64,000 nt of DNA from an uncultured Pelagibacteraceae bacterium. Lineage in GTDB: Bacteria > Pseudomonadota > Alphaproteobacteria > Pelagibacterales > Pelagibacteraceae. Below the pieces are notes generated by a model. That model did no database searches. It saw only the letters and a program-made list of their open reading frames with translations, and had not been told where the DNA came from. The translations under genes and the position numbers were made by a program. Within the stretch, counting starts at the first letter, position 1. Each line of letters begins with the position of its first letter. Positions 15,988-25,995 of the stretch are shown piece by piece. Location: positions 62,001 to 126,000 of the forward strand of contig CACMAX010000002.1 of assembly GCA_902611845.1 (NCBI GenBank), written 5' to 3'.

Positions 15988-16488
15988 ATGAAAAAAAGTT
16001 CCTTTAATTACAACGAACTAATTGATTGCGCTAATGGTAAGTTATTTGGTCCAGGTAATGCAAAATTACCTTCTCCACCAATGCTAATGTTTGATAGAAT
16101 TACAGAAATAACTGATAGTGAGGGTTTTTATAAAAAAGGCTCAATGAAAGCCGAACTTGATATTAAGGATAATTTGTGGTTCTTTGATTGTCATTTTAGA
16201 GAAGATCCAGTTATGCCAGGCTGTCTTGGTTTAGATGCTATGTGGCAGCTAGTTGGCTTTTTTCTTGGTTGGCTTGGAAATCCAGGAAGAGGTAGAGCAT
16301 TAGGTGTAAGCACTGTAAAATTCACTGGGGAAGTTCTTAAAAATGTCAAAATGGCAACATATGAAATAGATATAAAAAGAATTCTTGTTAAAGGAGAAAC
16401 AACTGTAGGTCTTGCAAATGGAATATTGCTTGCTGATGGAAAAAAGATTTATAGTGCAGAAAATCTTAAGGTAGGATTATTTAAATAA
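15988..16488 (+). CDS. fabA: 3-hydroxydecanoyl-ACP dehydratase/isomerase
   Basis: Introduces the cis double bond at C10 in unsaturated fatty-acid synthesis. It has 166 residues in a hot-dog fold. The catalytic His69 is in [13 protein letters not shown] and the catalytic Asp83 in LGLDAMWQL. Its TAA overlaps the fabB ATG by one base. The upstream region contains a TATAAT and an Irr-type operator shared with irr. Confidence 0.97.
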   Translation: MKKSSFNYNELIDCANGKLFGPGNAKLPSPPMLMFDRITEITDSEGFYKKGSMKAELDIKDNLWFFDCHFREDPVMPGCLGLDAMWQLVGFFLGWLGNPGRGRALGVSTVKFTGEVLKNVKMATYEIDIKRILVKGETTVGLANGILLADGKKIYSAENLKVGLFK

Positions 16489-17699
16489 TGAAGAGGGTAG
16501 TTGTAACAGGACTTGGTGTAGTTTCATGTTTAGGAAATAACCAAGATGAGGTTTATCAATCATTAGTTAATACAAAATCGGGAATAACATTTTCTGAGGA
16601 ATACAAAGAGCATAATTTAAAAAGCCATGTTCATGGTAAGCCTAATATCAAATTAGAAGATTATATTGATAGAAAAGTTATTAGGTTTATGGGTGCTGGA
16701 TCAGCATATAATTATGTTGCAATGAGTGAAGCAGTTAAAGACTCTGGATTAGAAGAAAATGAGGTTAGTAATATTTCAACAGGTATGGTCATGGGATCTG
16801 GAGGACCATCAATTGAAAATGTGATTTTAGCATCAGATAAAACTAGAGAAAAAAATCCAAAAAAAATGGGTCCATTTATAGTTCCAAGAACAATGGCAAG
16901 TACTGCTTCTGCCACTCTAGCAGTTCCATTTAAAATCAAAGGCACTAATTACACAATAAGTTCTGCATGTGCAACGAGTGGTCATTGTATTGGTAATGCA
17001 ATGGAACTTATTCAATTAGGAAAACAAAATATTATTTTTGCAGGTGGAAGCGATGAAGTTCACTTTGCAATGACTGCAATGTTTGATGCAATGACTGCAC
17101 TATCCTCAAAATATAACGATACCCCTGAAAAAGCTTCAAGACCGTATGATAAAACAAGAGATGGTTTTGTAATTGCTGGTGGAGGTGGAGTTCTTGTTTT
17201 AGAAGAATATGAACATGCCAAAGCAAGAGGAGCTAAAATATATGCTGAATTGACTGGATATGGAGCAACATCAGATGGCTATGATATGGTTGCTCCATCT
17301 GGTGAGGGAGCGGTCAGATGTATGAAAATGGCTTTAGCAACTTCTAAAAATAAAATTGACTATATTAATACTCACGGGACATCAACACCTGTAGGAGATA
17401 TTACAGAATTAAAAGCAGTTGGTGAGGCTTTCCCAGACTATAAACCTAAAATAAGTTCAACAAAATCTTTGTCAGGCCATTCTTTAGGTGCAACTTCAGT
17501 TCACGAAGCAATTTACAGTTTGATAATGATGAAAAACAATTTTATTTCAGCATCAGCAAATATTTCAGAAATGGATGATGAAGCAAAAAACTATCCAATT
17601 GTTACACAAGTTGAAAAAGGCGTAAATTTAAATGCAATTATGTCTAACAGCTTTGGTTTTGGTGGAACTAATGCAACATTAGTTTTTGAGAAAGTTTAG
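16488..17699 (+). CDS. fabB: 3-oxoacyl-ACP synthase I
   Basis: Condensing enzyme that elongates the unsaturated acyl chain made by FabA. It has 403 residues with the Cys-His-His triad: nucleophile in [10 protein letters not shown] near 161, His in [10 protein letters not shown] near 297 and His in [10 protein letters not shown] near 331. The FabA-FabB-FabI order makes a complete anaerobic-type unsaturated branch with its enoyl reductase. Confidence 0.97.
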   Translation: MKRVVVTGLGVVSCLGNNQDEVYQSLVNTKSGITFSEEYKEHNLKSHVHGKPNIKLEDYIDRKVIRFMGAGSAYNYVAMSEAVKDSGLEENEVSNISTGMVMGSGGPSIENVILASDKTREKNPKKMGPFIVPRTMASTASATLAVPFKIKGTNYTISSACATSGHCIGNAMELIQLGKQNIIFAGGSDEVHFAMTAMFDAMTALSSKYNDTPEKASRPYDKTRDGFVIAGGGGVLVLEEYEHAKARGAKIYAELTGYGATSDGYDMVAPSGEGAVRCMKMALATSKNKIDYINTHGTSTPVGDITELKAVGEAFPDYKPKISSTKSLSGHSLGATSVHEAIYSLIMMKNNFISASANISEMDDEAKNYPIVTQVEKGVNLNAIMSNSFGFGGTNATLVFEKV

Positions 17700-17703
17700 A
17701 TCT

Positions 17704-18489
17704 ATGAGTTTAATGAAGGGAAAAAAAGGTCTTATCATGGGCGTTGCCAATGAAAGATCAATTGCATGGGGTATATCACAAAAACTAGCAGAAGCAGGAG
17801 CAGCGTTAGCTTTTACATATTTAGGTGATGCTTTAAAAAAAAGAGTTGTTCCACTTGCGGAAAAACTAAATTCAAATGTAACATTTAGCTGTGATGTAGA
17901 AAAAAAAGAAGAAGTTGTAAAACTTTTTGAAGATGTAAAAAATCGATGGGGAGATATTGATTTTGTTGTGCATGCAATTGCATTTTCAGATAAGTCCGAG
18001 TTATCAGGAGAATATTTAAATACAACTAGAGAAAACTTTTTAAGAAGTATGTTGATATCTTGTTTTTCATTTACTGAAGTTGCTAGAGAGGCATCTAAAA
18101 TAATGAAGCGAGGCGGAAGTATGATTACTTTGAGTTATGAGGCAAATAAAGCCATACCCAATTATAATGTAATGGGAGTATGTAAAGCTGCACTAGAGTC
18201 TAGTGTTAAATATCTTGCAAGAGACCTAGGAACAAAGAATATTAGAGTTAATGCAATAAGTGCGGGACCAATAAAAACTCTAGCAGCATCTGCTATTGGG
18301 GATGCTAAATTTCTTTACAAGTGGAATGCCGATCATTCGTTCTTAAAAAGAAACGTTGATAATCTTGATGTTGGAAATTCAGCATTATATCTTTTAAGTG
18401 ACATGGCGGGTGGTGTTACTGGTGAAATTCACTATGTAGATGCTGGTTACAATAAAGTCGGAATGCCAGATCCTAAGAATATCACCTGA
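17704..18489 (+). CDS. fabI: enoyl-ACP reductase (NADH), FabI type
   Basis: Last reduction of each fatty-acid elongation cycle. It has 261 residues from ATG 17704. A TTG at 17686 is in frame but would overlap fabB and add a non-family extension. The nucleotide loop GVANERSIAWGIS is the FabI version of the SDR glycine motif, and the catalytic Tyr-x6-Lys is in the YNVMGVCKAALE segment. Confidence 0.96.
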   Translation: MSLMKGKKGLIMGVANERSIAWGISQKLAEAGAALAFTYLGDALKKRVVPLAEKLNSNVTFSCDVEKKEEVVKLFEDVKNRWGDIDFVVHAIAFSDKSELSGEYLNTTRENFLRSMLISCFSFTEVAREASKIMKRGGSMITLSYEANKAIPNYNVMGVCKAALESSVKYLARDLGTKNIRVNAISAGPIKTLAASAIGDAKFLYKWNADHSFLKRNVDNLDVGNSALYLLSDMAGGVTGEIHYVDAGYNKVGMPDPKNIT

Positions 18490-18503
18490 AATTTAGTTAA
18501 ATT

Positions 18504-18893
18504 ATGATGCAACAAATTAGTATTTATCTAACGAGTATAATATTGGGAATTATGCTCTTCTTTTCTTTTGTTGTAGCACCTGTAACTTTCACTGCATTAG
18601 ATGAAGAAAATGCCAGAAAATTCATAAGAAAAATATTTCCTTATTACTACACTGTTAATTTAGCTATTAGTATTTTAGTTTTAATTTGCTTTATAATTCT
18701 AAAAATTTTTTCCTTAGATTTTTATTTAATTTTAAGTATCGCAGTATTATTTGCTGTATCAAATTTTTTACTAATGCCACTGATAAATAAGTTCAGAGAT
18801 GAAAAGAAGGATAAAAAATTTAAACAATCACACTTTGTTTCTGTGGTGATAAATTTTGTTCAAATAATTTTGTTGGTAATTGTCTTAATTTAA
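18504..18893 (+). CDS. DUF4149-family four-helix membrane protein
   Basis: A 129-residue integral membrane protein with four hydrophobic segments (about 5-27, 46-66, 70-92, 108-128). The N-terminal part, with FFSFVVAPVTFTALDEENARKF, resembles DUF4149/TMEM205-like proteins. The function is unknown. It starts 14 bases after fabI and may be cotranscribed. Its stop overlaps the end of a small convergent gene. Confidence 0.65.
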   Translation: MMQQISIYLTSIILGIMLFFSFVVAPVTFTALDEENARKFIRKIFPYYYTVNLAISILVLICFIILKIFSLDFYLILSIAVLFAVSNFLLMPLINKFRDEKKDKKFKQSHFVSVVINFVQIILLVIVLI

Positions 18894-19018
18894 AAAGAAT
18901 TAGTAATACCTAACCAAATTAAACCTTTAGTAAAAAAAAATGCAAAACTACCAAGTAATAAATATCTTCCATATTTATTTTTGAGTTGTTCAAATTTGAG
19001 TTTTTTTGGAATTTTCAT
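18890..19018 (-). CDS. 42-residue small membrane protein, unknown
   Basis: A short gene with a basic N-terminus (MKIPKKLKFEQLKNKYGR) and one hydrophobic helix (YLLLGSFAFFFTKGLIWLGI). The layout is that of a single-pass protein with its basic end in the cytoplasm. It follows the rhodanese gene on the same strand after 27 bases and overlaps the convergent DUF4149 stop by four bases. I know of no named family; the charge pattern and the tight packing are the support. Confidence 0.5.
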   Translation of the reverse strand: MKIPKKLKFEQLKNKYGRYLLLGSFAFFFTKGLIWLGITNSF

Positions 19019-19045
19019 TTTATTAAAATTTAAAATAATTATTTT

Positions 19046-19408
19046 CTACTTGATCTTTTCCCATTCTTTCATTCCACCTGTGATATTTTTGACATTTTTA
19101 ACCCCCATGTCCTTCATGGTTTTGGTTGCTAATGTTCCTTGTCCTCCAACACCACAAAAAACTACGTATTCTTTATCTGGATTAATTTTAAACATATCAT
19201 TTTCTAGAGGACTGCCTTCTGCTAGATAAAATTCTAGTAAACCTCTATCTAAGTGAATTGCATTACCGATCGTGCCTTTTGAATAGCTTTCTTTGTCTCT
19301 AACATCGATAAATTGAACATTTGGGTCATTTAGCTTTTCTTTTGCATCACTAGCGCTGATATTTTCAATTTCATTGCTTACGCTCATCAAATCATCAAAT
19401 TTTTTCAT
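19046..19408 (-). CDS. rhodanese-like domain protein
   Basis: A 120-residue single rhodanese domain likely to carry a persulfide. IDVRDKESYSKGTIGNAIHLDRG is the usual front part, and Cys85 in VVFCGVGGQG occupies the active-site loop. No signal peptide is visible, so it is probably cytoplasmic. It follows pnp by 15 bases. The sulfur donor and acceptor are unknown. Confidence 0.85.
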   Translation of the reverse strand: MKKFDDLMSVSNEIENISASDAKEKLNDPNVQFIDVRDKESYSKGTIGNAIHLDRGLLEFYLAEGSPLENDMFKINPDKEYVVFCGVGGQGTLATKTMKDMGVKNVKNITGGMKEWEKIK

Positions 19409-19423
19409 ATTTCTCCTATAAAT

Positions 19424-21496
19424 TTATATTGCAGCTTGTTTAATTGATAACTTAACTTTTCCTCTATCAAAGCCTATTACTTTAACTTTAACTTCATCAC
19501 CTTCTTTTACGACATCAGTTACCTTACCGACTCTTTTATCAGCAAGCTCTGATATGTGAACGAGACCATCTTGTTTTCCGAGGAAATTAACAAATGCGCC
19601 AAACTCCATTATTTTCATTACTTTACCATTATAAATTTTATTGAGTTCAGCCTTTGCCGTTAAGTCTTTTATCATCTGCATAGCTTTATTTCTAGATTCC
19701 TCATCTGGAGCAGCTACTGTAACCTCACCTTCATCATTGATGTCAACTTTGGCACCAGATACCTCAACTATTTCTCTTATAGTTGCTCCACCTTTTCCAA
19801 TAACTGTCGCAATATCTTTTTTATCTACAGTAATTTTTTCCATCTTAGGAGTATGTTTTCCAACATCTTCCCTTGATTTAGATAAAGCTTTATTCATTTC
19901 ACCTAGAATGTGAATTCTTCCATCTTTTGCTTGTTTTAAGGCTTGCTCCATAATTTCAAATGTTATTCCTGTAATTTTAATATCCATTTGAAGAGATGTG
20001 ATTCCGTCTTTAGTTCCAGCAACTTTAAAGTCCATATCACCTAGGTGATCTTCATCTCCAAGAATATCTGAAAGTACGCTAAAGTCATCTCCTTCTTTAA
20101 TTAATCCCATTGCAATACCAGCAACTGGCTCTTTAATTGGTACACCTGCATCCATCAGTGCTAAAGAAGAACCACAAACAGTTGCCATTGATGACGAACC
20201 ATTTGACTCTGTTATTTCTGAAACAATTCTAAATGTGTATGGAAAACTTTCCTTCGAAGGCAAGGAAGAGTTTATTGCTCTCCAAGCTAATTTACCATGA
20301 CCAATTTCTCTTCTGCCGGTACCTATTCTACCAGTTTCACCTACTGAGAAAGGTGGAAAATTATAATGAAGCATAAATCTTTCTTTTTGTAATCCATCAA
20401 GACTTTCAATTTTCTGCTCATCATCTGATGTTCCAAGTGTAGTTGTAACTATTGCTTGAGTTTCTCCTCGAGTAAACAAGGCAGAGCCATGCACTCTTGG
20501 AAGAATTCCAACTTCACACATAATTGGTCTAACATCTGCAAGACCTCTACCATCAATTCTATTTTTATTTTTTAGAATATCTGTTCTCACAATTCTTTTC
20601 TCTAAATTTTTAAGTTCAGAATTTACATCAAGATCTGTATAATTTTCGTCTTCTTCATATAGCTTCTTTGCTTTATCAGTGATCTCAGAAATTAAATTTG
20701 ATCTTTCCTGTTTATCTTTTATTGAAAATGCTTTTTTAAGTTGCTCTGTAAATTCGCTTTCCAATTTATTTTTTACTTCTGAAAGATCTTTTTTCTCAAC
20801 TATCCAATCAGGTTTTTTGCATTCTTTGGCTAGTTCCTCTATCATTTCAATTACTGGAACAAACCCTTCGTGACCAAACTTAACAGCATTTAACATTTCC
20901 TCTTCAGTTAAACCACTTGCCTCAGATTCTACCATTAAAACTGCATCTTTTGTTCCTGCTACTACAAGATCAAGCTTTGAGTCTTTAAGTTCTGCTTTCG
21001 TGGGATTAAGAACGTATTCCCCTTTAATAAAGCCAACTCTAGACGCACCGACAGGACCCAAAAATGGCATTCCTGAAATTGCTAAGGCAGCTGACGAAGC
21101 AATTATAGATAAAATATCTGCTTCGTTTTCTTTATCATATGATATCACTGTTGGGAGAACCTGGACCTCATTTTTAAATTCATCTGGGAATAATGGTCTG
21201 ATAGGTCTGTCAATTAATCTTGAAATTAATGTTTCGCTATCTGTTGGTCTTGCCTCTCTCTTAAAATATCCACCTGGAATTTTACCTGTTGCGTAATATT
21301 TTTCTTGATAATTAACTGACAAAGGAAAGTAATCCATGTCTGGATTAACTTTTTTAGCTCCGACAGCTGTTGCTAAAACAACTGTCTCTCCACACTGAGC
21401 TATAATTGCACCATCTGCTTGTCTTGCTATTTTACCTGTTTCTAAACTAATCTTTTTTCCTGCTACTTCTATTTCTTTCTTTACAACTTTAAACAT
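19424..21496 (-). CDS. pnp: polyribonucleotide nucleotidyltransferase (PNPase)
   Basis: 3'-5' phosphorolytic exoribonuclease central to mRNA decay. It has 690 residues: two RNase PH domains (about 1-210 and 310-540) separated by a helical domain, a KH domain ([12 protein letters not shown] near 560) and a C-terminal S1 domain ([15 protein letters not shown] near 625). It directly abuts rpsO with no gap, so the structured RNase III leader that controls pnp in E. coli seems to be missing. Confidence 0.98.
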   Translation of the reverse strand: MFKVVKKEIEVAGKKISLETGKIARQADGAIIAQCGETVVLATAVGAKKVNPDMDYFPLSVNYQEKYYATGKIPGGYFKREARPTDSETLISRLIDRPIRPLFPDEFKNEVQVLPTVISYDKENEADILSIIASSAALAISGMPFLGPVGASRVGFIKGEYVLNPTKAELKDSKLDLVVAGTKDAVLMVESEASGLTEEEMLNAVKFGHEGFVPVIEMIEELAKECKKPDWIVEKKDLSEVKNKLESEFTEQLKKAFSIKDKQERSNLISEITDKAKKLYEEDENYTDLDVNSELKNLEKRIVRTDILKNKNRIDGRGLADVRPIMCEVGILPRVHGSALFTRGETQAIVTTTLGTSDDEQKIESLDGLQKERFMLHYNFPPFSVGETGRIGTGRREIGHGKLAWRAINSSLPSKESFPYTFRIVSEITESNGSSSMATVCGSSLALMDAGVPIKEPVAGIAMGLIKEGDDFSVLSDILGDEDHLGDMDFKVAGTKDGITSLQMDIKITGITFEIMEQALKQAKDGRIHILGEMNKALSKSREDVGKHTPKMEKITVDKKDIATVIGKGGATIREIVEVSGAKVDINDEGEVTVAAPDEESRNKAMQMIKDLTAKAELNKIYNGKVMKIMEFGAFVNFLGKQDGLVHISELADKRVGKVTDVVKEGDEVKVKVIGFDRGKVKLSIKQAAI

Positions 21497-21745
21497 TTAC
21501 TTCCTTAAATTTAATTTTGATATAACTTCTTTATAAGACTCCATTTTATTTTTCTTTAAATAGTCTAATAATTTTTTTCTTCTATTCACTGCTCTTAAAA
21601 GTCCAACAGACGAGTGTTTGTCTTTTTTGAACTGTTTAATGTGTTTAGATAAGTTCTCAATTTTATCCGTTAATTGAGCAACTTGAACTTCTGAAGAACC
21701 AGTATCCTTGTCATGAATTGCTAGTTCTTTTGCTTTATTTGCCAT
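21497..21745 (-). CDS. rpsO: 30S ribosomal protein S15
   Basis: Small-subunit 16S rRNA-binding protein. It has 82 residues, slightly short of the usual 89, with the difference at the N-terminus. DTGSSEVQVAQLTDKI and the KKDKHSSVGLLRAVNRRKKL helix are the conserved S15 blocks. It follows rbfA by 10 bases; the truB gene often found between rbfA and rpsO is absent here. Confidence 0.97.
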   Translation of the reverse strand: MANKAKELAIHDKDTGSSEVQVAQLTDKIENLSKHIKQFKKDKHSSVGLLRAVNRRKKLLDYLKKNKMESYKEVISKLNLRK

Positions 21746-21755
21746 TTTCTTTCCC

Positions 21756-22121
21756 TTATTTATTTGTTTGTTTTATTAAATTTTCAATTTTTTCTGCATA
21801 ATCAAACGAATCATCTTTTACAAAAAAAAGTTTTGGTAAAAATTTCATTACTATTTTTTTTGATAAGACTTTTCTTATTACAAATGAAAATTCTTTTAAT
21901 TTAGTAACGACTTCTTCAGCGTCTTTTCCGCCTAAAGGCATTACAAAAATTTTTGCTGTTTTTAAATCTGGAGACATTCTAACTTCAGTCACAGTTATTT
22001 CTTTTGTAGATAAATTTGGTAGTTTTGCCTCATCTCTGATAAATAACATTCCTAATGCCTGTTTTATCATTTCGCCAACTCTTAATTGTCTTTGTGTAAC
22101 TGGTTTTCCTAAGTTAGTCAT
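21756..22121 (-). CDS. rbfA: ribosome-binding factor A
   Basis: Assembly factor for the 30S subunit that acts on 16S rRNA helix 1. It has 121 residues in a KH-like fold. TVTEVRMSPDLKTAKIFVMPL is the conserved core, and the basic C-terminal half ends near the conserved F-D region (KDDSFDYAEKIENLI). The start overlaps the infB stop by one base. Confidence 0.95.
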   Translation of the reverse strand: MTNLGKPVTQRQLRVGEMIKQALGMLFIRDEAKLPNLSTKEITVTEVRMSPDLKTAKIFVMPLGGKDAEEVVTKLKEFSFVIRKVLSKKIVMKFLPKLFFVKDDSFDYAEKIENLIKQTNK

Positions 22122-24340
22122 TATATAGTTCTCTCTGTTATTGTAGAGTTATATACTTCAATTACGTCATTTTTCTGAAAATCAACAAAATCCTTAAGTG
22201 TTATTCCACATTCTAAACCAGCAGACACCTGTTTAGTTTGATTTTTTTCTCTAAATATTGAGCCAATTTTCCCATTAAAAATTATAGCTCCATCCCTGAT
22301 AACCCTTGCATTAGAGTCTTGAGTAATTTCTCCATCTGTTACTTTTGAACCTGCAACTTTACCTACTTTTGAAACTTTAAATATTTCCAATATCTCTGCT
22401 GTCCCAATAATTTTTTCATCTACTTCTGGAGATAATAAACCGGACATTTTGCCTTTTATGAAATCTAAAACTTCATAAATAATATTAAAGTTAGATATAT
22501 AAATCTTTTCTTGTTCGGCTCTTTTTTTTGCTTCCTTACTAGGTTTTACGTTGAAGGCAATTATTACAGCATTAGATGCCTTGGCTAAAGTAACATCGGT
22601 TTCTGTAACCATTCCAATATCTGACAAAAGTATTTTCGGCTTTACCTCATCATGTTTAATTTGATTTACAGCATTTTTTATTGCTTCAGAAGATCCATGA
22701 ACATCTGATTTTATAATAATATTTAGTTCTTCAGAAGATGTGTCTTTAAAAGCTGAATCTTGAGTAAAAAAGGAAAATGAATTTTTGTTCTCTTTTGCTT
22801 CTTGTATTCTACCATCAGATAAAGATTTTGCATCTTTTTCAGTTTTTAGAACAATAAAGTCATCTCCTGATTTTGCTGCTCCATTAATTCCTAATATCTC
22901 AATTGGCGTTGAGGGTTCTGCAATATCAATTTGTTTTCCTTTATCATTTATTATGGCTCTAACTTTTCCCCACTTTAAACCGCTAACAAAATAATCTCCT
23001 TTTCTTAAAGTACCTGCGGTAATAATTACATTTGCAATTGGTCCTCTTCCTACATCTATTTTAGATTCCAGAACAATTCCTTTTGCGTCAGTATCAAAAT
23101 CAGTTTTTAAGTCTAATATTTCTGCTTGTAAAATAACACTCTCAACTAACTTATCTAAATTTTGTTTTGTTTTGGTTGATATTTCTACCATTAATGTGTC
23201 ACCTGATAAATCTTCAGCTATAAGTTCATACTCTAAAAGTTGATTTTTAATTTTTTGAGGATCGGCTTCAGGAAGATCACATTTATTTATAGCAACAACA
23301 ATTGGTACTTTAGCAGCTTTTGCATGTTTTATTGACTCTATAGTTTGAGGTTTTACTCCATCATCAGCAGCTACTACAAGAATTACAACATCAGTTAACT
23401 TTGAACCTCTTGCCCGCATTTCGGTAAAAGCTGCATGACCCGGAGTATCAATAAAAGTTATTTTATTTTTTTCATGTATTATCTGATATGCGCCAATGTG
23501 TTGTGTAATACCTCCGAACTCACCGGAAACCACATTAGCTTTTCTTAAAACGTCTAAGACAGATGTTTTACCATGATCCACATGACCCATGACGGTGACT
23601 ATAGGTGCTCTACTCTTCAAATTTTGAGTTTTTATTTCTTTAATTTTTTCTAAAATTTGCTCTGCTTTTTCTCCTTTAACAGGATTATGTCCAAACTCCT
23701 TAACTAAGTATTCTGCTGTATCCGCATCAATTGTATGATTGATTGTTACCGTTACACCCATACCCATAAGATGTTTTATTATACTGCTTGACTGCTCAGC
23801 CATTCTATTTGCCAATTCTCTTATTGTAATTACTTCAGGTATATTAATATCTCTTTTGATTGGTTTAAAATTCTCTTTTGACTGGTCTTTGTTAAGCAAT
23901 CTGTTTTCTTTTTGCTTTGCTCTTTTTAATGACGCAAGACTTCTTGATCTTGTACCAATATCATCTCCACTTAGAGCTCTAGATACTGTAAGCTTTAGTT
24001 CTCTTCTTTTACCTCCTAATTTAGGAGATTTATTTTCTTTTTGAGTATTTTCACCTTTTAATCTCCTCGTAGCTCTTTGTTCTGCTAGTTTCCTTTTCTC
24101 AAAATCAGAAGTAATAGAAGATGGAGGCTTAGAGAAATTTGTTTTTTTTGGTATAAAATTACCTTGAGGTTTATTGTCTGTTGGCTTAGCTCCTCTAAAA
24201 GAATTTGGTTTGCCTCCAAACCTTTGTGGTCTTTTCTCAATAACAACTGTATTTTTTGGTTGAGATCTTGCTTGTTCAATACTGTTAATTGCCTTCTTTG
24301 AAGTTCCAGAAATTGACAACTTTAATTTTTTCTTTTCCAT
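22121..24340 (-). CDS. infB: translation initiation factor IF-2
   Basis: GTPase that places initiator tRNA on the ribosome. It has 739 residues. A basic, low-complexity N-terminal region (1-160) is followed by the IF2-N module (VITIRELANRMAEQSSS near 170). The G domain has G1 GHVDHGKTSV, G3 DTPGHAAF and G4 NKCD, and the beta-barrel domains run to the end. The ylxR gene commonly found between nusA and infB is missing. Confidence 0.98.
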   Translation of the reverse strand: MEKKKLKLSISGTSKKAINSIEQARSQPKNTVVIEKRPQRFGGKPNSFRGAKPTDNKPQGNFIPKKTNFSKPPSSITSDFEKRKLAEQRATRRLKGENTQKENKSPKLGGKRRELKLTVSRALSGDDIGTRSRSLASLKRAKQKENRLLNKDQSKENFKPIKRDINIPEVITIRELANRMAEQSSSIIKHLMGMGVTVTINHTIDADTAEYLVKEFGHNPVKGEKAEQILEKIKEIKTQNLKSRAPIVTVMGHVDHGKTSVLDVLRKANVVSGEFGGITQHIGAYQIIHEKNKITFIDTPGHAAFTEMRARGSKLTDVVILVVAADDGVKPQTIESIKHAKAAKVPIVVAINKCDLPEADPQKIKNQLLEYELIAEDLSGDTLMVEISTKTKQNLDKLVESVILQAEILDLKTDFDTDAKGIVLESKIDVGRGPIANVIITAGTLRKGDYFVSGLKWGKVRAIINDKGKQIDIAEPSTPIEILGINGAAKSGDDFIVLKTEKDAKSLSDGRIQEAKENKNSFSFFTQDSAFKDTSSEELNIIIKSDVHGSSEAIKNAVNQIKHDEVKPKILLSDIGMVTETDVTLAKASNAVIIAFNVKPSKEAKKRAEQEKIYISNFNIIYEVLDFIKGKMSGLLSPEVDEKIIGTAEILEIFKVSKVGKVAGSKVTDGEITQDSNARVIRDGAIIFNGKIGSIFREKNQTKQVSAGLECGITLKDFVDFQKNDVIEVYNSTITERTI

Positions 24341-24350
24341 TTTTCATCTC

Positions 24351-25904
24351 TCAGTCTTGATAAACAATTTCTCTTGCAGACATAATTAAATCATCTGCTT
24401 CATTTTTTGAAAGAGCGAAATCCTCTAAATAACCTTTAATTCTTACTCTTTCTCCTTTGACGACATCGTAACCGCCTGTCAATTCATCTGAAGCTAAATC
24501 TGCAAAATCATTTAATGTTAATATTTTCTGTTCACCGAGTGTAACCAGCATTCCAGGTGTTAAGCCTTTGTGATTAATTAAATCGTTATCTAAACCTAAA
24601 TCTTTAATTCTTTTAGAAATTTCTTCTTGATCTTTCTGATGAAATTCTTTGGCTCTTTCAATTAATTCTTTTGCAGTTTCTTCTTCTATACCCTCAATTT
24701 TTGTTAATGCTTCAGGATTACTATCTTTAATATCGTCTATTGATGCAAATCCTTCTGCAACAAGCAACTGACCCAAAGTTTCATCTAATTCTAAATTTTT
24801 AACAAAGTTATCTGTCTTTTCTTTAAATTCTATTTGTCTTCTCTCAGAATCTTCTTGGTCTGTCATGATATTAATTTCATAATTCATTAATTTTGTTGCT
24901 AATCTAACATTTTGACCCCTTCTACCAATTGCTTTACTTAAATTTTCCTCTGTTAAAATAACATCCAATTTTCTCCCTTCCTCATCCACATTTACTCTCT
25001 GTACTTCTGCAGGTGAAAGGGCACTTGCAACAATAGCTGCTGGATCCTCTGACCAATTTACTATGTCGATTTTTTCTCCTTGAAGTTCATTTACTACTGC
25101 TTGAACTCTGCTTCCTCTCATTCCTACGCATGCTCCTACTGGATCTAAAGAGGTATCAATTGCTTTAACACAAATTTTAGCTCTACTTCCTGGGTCTCTC
25201 GAGGATGATTTAATCTCTATAAGTCCGTCATAAATTTCTGGAACCTCTTGAATAAATAATTTCTCCATAAACTTAGGATGAGCTCTTGATAAAAATATTT
25301 GTTGTCCTCTTGGCTCTCTCCTGACGTCGAGACAATATGCTTTTACTCTATCACCAGCCTTTATGTTTTCTCTAGGGATCATCTCATTTTTTTGAATTAT
25401 TGCTTCTGTTCTTCCTAAATCAACAATAACATTTCCAAACTCTAATCTTTTAACTATACCACTTAAAATTGTATCAATTTTATCTTTGAAATCGTTATAT
25501 TGTCTCTCTCTTTCTGCCTCCCTAACATTAAAGCTAATTACTTGTTTAGCCGTTTGTGCAGCAATTCGTCCAAAATCAAATGAAGGTAAAGGCTGAAGAA
25601 CTTCATCTCCAATTTTTTTTCCTTTATTGTTTTCGTTAAGCTTTACAGCATCTTCAAGGGTTATCTCTAAATTAAAATTTTCAGGATTCTCAGCAATTAC
25701 TAGCTTTCTAAATATTCCGATTTCACCGCTTTCTCTGTCAATTTCAACTTTGATTTCATTCTCAGATCCAAATTTAGATTTTGCAGCTTTAGCAATTCCA
25801 TTTTCCATTGATCCAATAATTAACTCTTTGTCAATAGATTTTTCTAAAGCTACTGCCTCAGCTATTCTTATCAATTCTAATTTATCTGCTCTTCTATTTA
25901 ACAT
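24351..25904 (-). CDS. nusA: transcription termination/antitermination factor NusA
   Basis: RNA polymerase-associated factor acting in pausing, termination and antitermination. It has 517 residues from ATG 25904. The frame extends 12 codons further, but that would run through a terminator hairpin. It has an N-terminal polymerase-binding domain, an S1 domain (about 130-200), two KH domains (GRRGQNVRLATKL near 315) and C-terminal acidic helix-hairpin-helix repeats. rimP, usually just upstream, is absent. An intrinsic terminator ends 12 bases before the start. Confidence 0.97.
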   Translation of the reverse strand: MLNRRADKLELIRIAEAVALEKSIDKELIIGSMENGIAKAAKSKFGSENEIKVEIDRESGEIGIFRKLVIAENPENFNLEITLEDAVKLNENNKGKKIGDEVLQPLPSFDFGRIAAQTAKQVISFNVREAERERQYNDFKDKIDTILSGIVKRLEFGNVIVDLGRTEAIIQKNEMIPRENIKAGDRVKAYCLDVRREPRGQQIFLSRAHPKFMEKLFIQEVPEIYDGLIEIKSSSRDPGSRAKICVKAIDTSLDPVGACVGMRGSRVQAVVNELQGEKIDIVNWSEDPAAIVASALSPAEVQRVNVDEEGRKLDVILTEENLSKAIGRRGQNVRLATKLMNYEINIMTDQEDSERRQIEFKEKTDNFVKNLELDETLGQLLVAEGFASIDDIKDSNPEALTKIEGIEEETAKELIERAKEFHQKDQEEISKRIKDLGLDNDLINHKGLTPGMLVTLGEQKILTLNDFADLASDELTGGYDVVKGERVRIKGYLEDFALSKNEADDLIMSAREIVYQD

Positions 25905-25916
25905 TTTTATAACTCT

Positions 25917-25943
25917 AAAAAAAAATGGGCCGAAGCCCATTTT
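25917..25943 (-). terminator. UUCG-loop intrinsic terminator between metK and nusA
   Basis: On the minus strand the stem AAAATGGGC, tetraloop TTCG and GCCCATTTT form a 9-bp hairpin with a very stable UUCG loop (25943-25922), followed by a T run to 25917. It stands 53-80 bases after the metK stop and ends 12 bases before the nusA ATG. It should end metK transcripts or act as a leader attenuator for nusA. Confidence 0.88.
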
Positions 25944-25995
25944 GAAATTTCAATAATGTGAATGCAATATATTTATTTTTTTTTAATATTCAACT

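Noticed and set aside
25905..25940. Longer N-terminus for NusA
   Set aside because: It would translate through the UUCG terminator hairpin; MLNRRADK at 25904 is the family-like start.
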